Assembly (NCBI GenBank): GCA_965284565.1
Contig: OZ260100.1
Span: 2,790,001 to 2,854,000 of the forward strand
DNA length: 64,000 nt
From: BRH-c54 sp965284565
GTDB taxonomy: Bacteria > Bacteroidota > Bacteroidia > Flavobacteriales_E > Vicingaceae
Direction: 5' to 3'
A program made the position numbers and the translations under genes. Positions 60,684 through 64,000 of this stretch are shown here, piece after piece (the stretch's first letter is position 1; the number at the start of each line of letters is the position of its first letter). A model generated the notes under the pieces. It saw nothing but the letters and a program-made list of their open reading frames with translations, searched no databases and was not told where the DNA came from.

Positions 60684-61691
60684 ATGGATTCTTTAACACA
60701 AATTTTACTCGGAGCAGCTGTTGGTGAAGCCGCTCTAGGAAAAAAAGTAGGTAACTGGGCTATGCTTTGGGGCGCTGTTGCTGGAACTATTCCCGATTTA
60801 GATATTTTTGCTAGCTACTTTACAGACAATATTACCGCACTCGAAATACACAGAGGATTTACTCATTCTATATTTTTTAGTGTGCTTTTTGCTCCAGTTT
60901 TTGGGTTTGTCATCAGCAAAACCCATAGTAAATTAGATGCTACTTGGAAAGATTGGACCTTGCTGATGTTTTTAGGATTTTTCACCCATGGCTTGCTAGA
61001 TGCTCATACTACTTGGGGAACACAACTCTTTTGGCCCTTAGATTATCGTGTTGCATATAAAAATATTTTTGTTATTGATCCGCTCTATACCTTACCGTTT
61101 TTGTTTTTCTTGATTTTAGCCATGTGTTATAAAAAAGAAAGCAAAAAACGAAGGAAATTCAACAATTTAGGACTAATCATTAGCAGTAGTTATATGGTGT
61201 TAACCTTAGGCTTTAAATGGATAGGACATCAACAATTTACTACAGCTTTAGCCAATCAAAATATAAACTACCAAGCAATAGCCACTAGACCTACACCTTT
61301 AAATGCCATACTTTGGGGAGCAAACATTCAGCTTAAAGATGCTTATATTATTGCTTACTACTCACTGTTTGATAAAAGCGACATTCAATTTAGTGAGAAA
61401 ATTCCTAAAAATCATTATTTGTTAGCAGATGTATTGCACGAAAAGAAAGTACAGCAATTAATTAAAATAACAGAGGGCTGGTATGCTGTTGAGCAAAATG
61501 GCGACACGCTTATTTTTAAAGACTTGCGTTTTGGTCAGAATGACATCAATAATATAAAAAGCAACTTTGTTTTTAGTTTTGAATTGTTTTATGATGAAAA
61601 TGGTGAATTTCAAGCCATAGAACAGTCTAAAGATATTAGAGATGGTAAACTACTTATGAAAGCCTTGCTTACCAGAATTAATGGAATCTAA
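60684..61691 (+). CDS. YdjM/YbcI-family membrane-bound metal-dependent hydrolase
   Basis: 335 residues. DSLTQILLGAAVGEAALG, AGTIPDLDIFASYF, HRGFTHSIFFS and GFFTHGLLDAHTTWG carry the conserved D and H residues of the DUF457/YdjM family, in hydrophobic segments (four to five membrane spans in the first 200 residues). The C-terminal ~140 residues are a soluble mixed region. Annotated as metal-dependent hydrolases, but the reaction is not known. 28 bp after the second universal stress gene; it might be in the same transcript. Confidence 0.87.
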   Translation: MDSLTQILLGAAVGEAALGKKVGNWAMLWGAVAGTIPDLDIFASYFTDNITALEIHRGFTHSIFFSVLFAPVFGFVISKTHSKLDATWKDWTLLMFLGFFTHGLLDAHTTWGTQLFWPLDYRVAYKNIFVIDPLYTLPFLFFLILAMCYKKESKKRRKFNNLGLIISSSYMVLTLGFKWIGHQQFTTALANQNINYQAIATRPTPLNAILWGANIQLKDAYIIAYYSLFDKSDIQFSEKIPKNHYLLADVLHEKKVQQLIKITEGWYAVEQNGDTLIFKDLRFGQNDINNIKSNFVFSFELFYDENGEFQAIEQSKDIRDGKLLMKALLTRINGI

Positions 61692-61713
61692 ATAGTCTAG
61701 AAAATCTCTTGAA

Positions 61714-61983
61714 TTACTCTGCGACCTCTTTTTCTATAATCACTTCTTTCACCATGTCATGGTGATGATCGTCTTCTTCATCTGACTTGTGGCATTTTTT
61801 CTCTTTACCACACTTCGCATTTTTAGAACATTTTGATTCACCAGCATAACATTCTGTTTTAGCTCCTGAACAAGAAGTGTTTTGACCACATTGTCCACAA
61901 CATAGATGCATAATAACAGCAACTACAAATATTGTTGCTAAGGTTGTTAATACTGAAACGATGATTGTTTTTTTAGTTTCCAT
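61714..61983 (-). CDS. Small Cys/His-rich membrane-anchored protein, possibly metal-binding
   Basis: 89 residues. A membrane segment (~7-25; IIVSVLTTLATIFVVAVIM) is followed by a stretch with eight cysteines in ~40 residues (CC, then CGQNTSC, EC, KC, KC, KC) and an acidic/His tail (DEEDDHHHD). The pattern suggests metal binding or disulphide formation, but no known family is recognised. Convergent with the YdjM-like gene, 23 bp apart. Confidence 0.6.
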   Translation of the reverse strand: METKKTIIVSVLTTLATIFVVAVIMHLCCGQCGQNTSCSGAKTECYAGESKCSKNAKCGKEKKCHKSDEEDDHHHDMVKEVIIEKEVAE

Positions 61984-62059
61984 AATTTTTATTTTTAGTT
62001 AAGTGTAAGTAAAAGTACAGATTTAACCTGTTAAAAATGAAAGAATTATTAAAAAAACT

Positions 62060-62428
62060 TTATTCCTTAATCAATTGATCTAAATCCCTACGAACCTTCT
62101 TAGTGGGACGACCTTTAATTCCCAGTATTTTGTTTTGATGTTGTTGTTGCTGAACTTTCTCTAATAGCCTCAAATCTGCTTCGGCAGTTGTTTCTAACAA
62201 ATATTGACTAAGCAATTTTGCTCCAATACGCGATTTAGGAATATCCAATACCTTAAAGGTTTTCCAAATAGGAATTACTTTAACGCTAATAATATCACCA
62301 ACAGCAATAGTTTTGCTTGGTTTTACAAACTCATTATTAAGTTTAACTTTTTCAGCATCGCAAGCTTTTGTGGCTAATGTTCTGGTTTTAAACAAACGTA
62401 CCACCCAAGTATATTTATCTATTCTCAT
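62060..62428 (-). CDS. RNA-binding S4-domain protein (Hsp15/HslR-like)
   Basis: 122 residues from ATG 62428. The S4 domain (~1-65: MRIDKYTWVVRLFKTRTLATKACDAEKVKLNN then GDIISVK) is followed by a basic tail (KGRPTKKVRRDLDQLI). Hsp15 binds 50S subunits with stalled nascent chains. The start ATG overlaps the TGA of the preceding truC-like gene (ATGA), so translation is coupled; an upstream TTG is less likely. Confidence 0.9.
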   Translation of the reverse strand: MRIDKYTWVVRLFKTRTLATKACDAEKVKLNNEFVKPSKTIAVGDIISVKVIPIWKTFKVLDIPKSRIGAKLLSQYLLETTAEADLRLLEKVQQQQHQNKILGIKGRPTKKVRRDLDQLIKE

Positions 62429-63147
62429 GGAAGTTGCCAATTAAATTTGTTAAACATATTGAGCCAATCTGTAGGGAAATCAGCGGTAAAATTCATTTTT
62501 TGGTGGGAGAGGGGGTGTATAAATTCAATACTGTGAGCATGTAAAAACAAATAATTACAGTTAAATTGCGTTTCATACATGCGGTTATGAAATCGATCTC
62601 CGTATTTATAGTCACCAACTATGGGATGATTGATTTTATTCAAATGCTTACGCAATTGATGCATGCGCCCGGTTTCTGGTAACAATAGTATTAAACTGTA
62701 ACGCGATTTTTCATAAGGATGAACAGGAATGTCTAGCTCAATGTTGTTAATGGTATTATAGTTCGTTAAGGCATCTTTATAAACACCAGTATCATCATTT
62801 TTTACAGGAGAATCAATTTTACCAGTTGCAGGAGAAAAACCTCTGACAATAGCGTAGTAAGTTTTTTGTATAGTGTTGTTGGTAAATAAAGCCTGAAATG
62901 GAGCTACAAAAGATTTGTCTTTTACTAAGAGCAAAATTCCCGAAGTTTTTCTATCCAAACGATGAACAGGAAAAAGTGGAAAGCCTAATTGTTGCTGTAA
63001 CATTTCCAACAAAGTTATTTCAGTAATGTTTCTGGCATAGTGCGATTGATGGATTAAATAGTTATTAGGTTTATTTACAACAACCATATAATCGTCTTCA
63101 AAAACAATTTTTATGGAATCAACTAAGGGCTGTACGGACGTATTCAT
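62425..63147 (-). CDS. truC: RluA-family tRNA pseudouridine synthase (TruC-like)
   Basis: 240 residues. Catalytic motif HRLDRKTSGILLL (Asp in HRLD), the start DDYMVVVNKPNNYLIHQS, and the TruC pattern TGRMHQLRKHLNKINHPIVGDYKYGDRFHN. TruC makes pseudouridine at position 65 of certain tRNAs. A fragment of its 5' end is duplicated ~330 bp upstream (63428-63490). The gene overlaps the S4-domain gene by 4 bp. Confidence 0.85.
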   Translation of the reverse strand: MNTSVQPLVDSIKIVFEDDYMVVVNKPNNYLIHQSHYARNITEITLLEMLQQQLGFPLFPVHRLDRKTSGILLLVKDKSFVAPFQALFTNNTIQKTYYAIVRGFSPATGKIDSPVKNDDTGVYKDALTNYNTINNIELDIPVHPYEKSRYSLILLLPETGRMHQLRKHLNKINHPIVGDYKYGDRFHNRMYETQFNCNYLFLHAHSIEFIHPLSHQKMNFTADFPTDWLNMFNKFNWQLP

Positions 63148-63206
63148 TTCTTTTGCAAGATACTAACGTTATAGGATATAAGACTAAATGATGTGTCGTT
63201 TGGGTA

Positions 63207-63335
63207 TTAAAGTTCTTTTTTTACATTGTTAACGGCTTTTTTTGATTCTTTTCCAACGTATTTTACCGGTTTACAAGCTAACATTACAAACATTAGAGTG
63301 ATTAGCGTAAATTTGAATATTAATCTTAATTTCAT
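63207..63335 (-). CDS. Small lipoprotein (42 residues)
   Basis: Minus-strand ORF from ATG 63333-63335 to TAA 63207-63209. Signal KLRLIFKFTLITLMFVMLAC with lipid-Cys at residue 21 (MLAC lipobox), then a short basic mature peptide (KPVKYVGKESKKAVNNVKKEL). Mini-lipoproteins of this kind are widespread. It lies between the truC-like gene and the duplicated fragment of that gene. Confidence 0.6.
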   Translation of the reverse strand: MKLRLIFKFTLITLMFVMLACKPVKYVGKESKKAVNNVKKEL

Positions 63336-63427
63336 GGAATATGATATTAGGTGAGTACTGTATTTCCAAAATTACACATTTAAATTCATGCATTTCAGAA
63401 AGGATGGGTGTTAACTAAATTACTCAT

Positions 63428-63490
63428 AAACAATATTTATGGAATCAACTAAGGGTTGTACAGACACGTATTCATTTTTTTGCAAGATAC
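63428..63490 (-). repeat. Duplicated 5' fragment of the truC-like gene
   Basis: Matches 63102-63163 (truC start codon, first ~15 codons and leader) with few changes: two extra bases (AC) in the coding part and a missing base in the leader. The frame closes after eight codons, so the fragment is not functional. Apart from this piece, 63336-63717 shows only AT-rich sequence. Confidence 0.8.
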
Positions 63491-63717
63491 AATTAATAAA
63501 AAAATACACATAACTTGATGAAATTTATATTACCTAATGTTAACTTCGCTATTAAAATTAAATAATTTACTCCGTACAATGTAACTTTTTTCATTTTCGT
63601 TACACTTATTATACAGAACACACCTTTTAACGTGTTAGTGGCAAGCATAAAATGACAGCGCAATAAAATTATATTCCAATATGTAACCTTTTACAACTCT
63701 GACATTATAGTTTTTAT

Positions 63718-64000
63718 ATGAAGACATCTATACCATTTCTATTCACATATTTTTTTTGTGCTTCGTTTAATATTAATGCACAAAATCTTGTTCCTAATCC
63801 GAGTTTTGAAATAGCGAATAGAATGCCCGCAAGAAAAATGAATAGCATAAACCGAGCAAAAGACTGGATAGCTCCAAAGGCTTATTCAGATTACTACTAT
63901 AAAGGTACGGGTAAAGGGAGGAGTTGCGGTACACCAAAAAACATTTTCGGTCGTCAAAAACCACATACAGGAGATGCGTATGCAGGAATCTGTATCCGTA
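63718..64000 (+). CDS. Secreted protein, N-terminal part (OmpA-family-like), cut by window end
   Basis: ATG at 63718 opens a frame that runs off the window. Signal peptide (MKTSIPFLFTYFFCASFNINAQN), then LVPNPSFEIANRMPARK, DWIAPKAYSDYYYK, a Cys-Gly-Thr-Pro turn, NIFGRQKPHTGDAYAGI. This start is typical of Bacteroidota proteins that carry a carbohydrate-binding-like N-terminal domain and end in an OmpA domain. The rest is not visible, so the call rests on pattern memory. Confidence 0.65.
   Translation, partial: MKTSIPFLFTYFFCASFNINAQNLVPNPSFEIANRMPARKMNSINRAKDWIAPKAYSDYYYKGTGKGRSCGTPKNIFGRQKPHTGDAYAGICIR

Overview
The window is a stretch of chromosome from a low-GC member of the Bacteroidota, most likely order Flavobacteriales. 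The evidence is several proteins with type IX secretion (T9SS) C-terminal sorting signals of both types A and B, a PorP/SprF family protein, PorE-like OmpA/PD40 proteins, a short RpoD of about 288 residues, a bacillithiol deacetylase (BshB1), and promoter-like sequences of the TAnnTTTG type with no clear Shine-Dalgarno sites. No species can be named from this. Both ends cut through genes: a type B T9SS protein on the left and an OmpA-family-like secreted protein on the right.

Layout. 1-4.8 kb: T9SS cluster (type B protein, PorP/SprF, then two tandem proteins sharing one N-terminal domain but carrying different sorting signals). 4.8-14.3 kb: core genes (WbqC-like, beta-CASP metallo-hydrolase, BshB1, TrmH-family methyltransferase, PorE-like OmpA protein, BamA/TamA-like outer-membrane protein, lipoprotein). 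14.4-21.5 kb: accessory island with a four-gene restriction-modification-like operon (XRE regulator, two amino-methyltransferases, SF2 helicase with a PD-(D/E)XK-like N-terminus), bracketed by inverted copies of a ~28 bp sequence inside hairpin elements. 21.5-37.8 kb: housekeeping and envelope genes (DUF1573, C-terminal protease, GAPDH, RpoD, glycosyltransferase, Nramp-like transporter, T9SS esterase, pyruvate dehydrogenase E2 and E1-alpha). 37.9-39.7 kb: small accessory patch of unknown genes. 39.9-42.2 kb: arsenic operon (ArsR, ArsM, Acr3). 42.6-43.9 kb: Ppx/GppA phosphatase, tRNA-Pro(TGG) and tRNA-Arg(TCT).

44.2-49.5 kb is the most unusual region: a tight same-strand cluster of seven genes directly after the tRNAs. 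It encodes a MazG-like pyrophosphohydrolase, a protein resembling the helical 5-hmdU DNA kinase / thymine pyrophosphorylase family, a TIR protein, an Nmad2-like protein, a second TIR protein with long flanking regions, a stand-alone SLOG-like protein, and a third TIR protein resembling Thoeris ThsB. All three TIR proteins keep a candidate catalytic glutamate. The set looks like a nucleotide-centred conflict (anti-phage) system that combines modified-nucleotide handling with TIR signalling and a SLOG sensor, without the usual SIR2 or transmembrane Thoeris effector.

49.5-64 kb: small secreted and membrane proteins, YjjG-like nucleotidase, ClpC, GyrA, TPR protein, tandem universal stress proteins, YdjM-like membrane protein, S4-domain protein, TruC-like pseudouridine synthase, and a 42-residue lipoprotein. 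Several short dispersed repeats and partial gene duplications lie in the intergenic spaces. There is no rRNA, CRISPR array, transposase or integrase that I can recognise.
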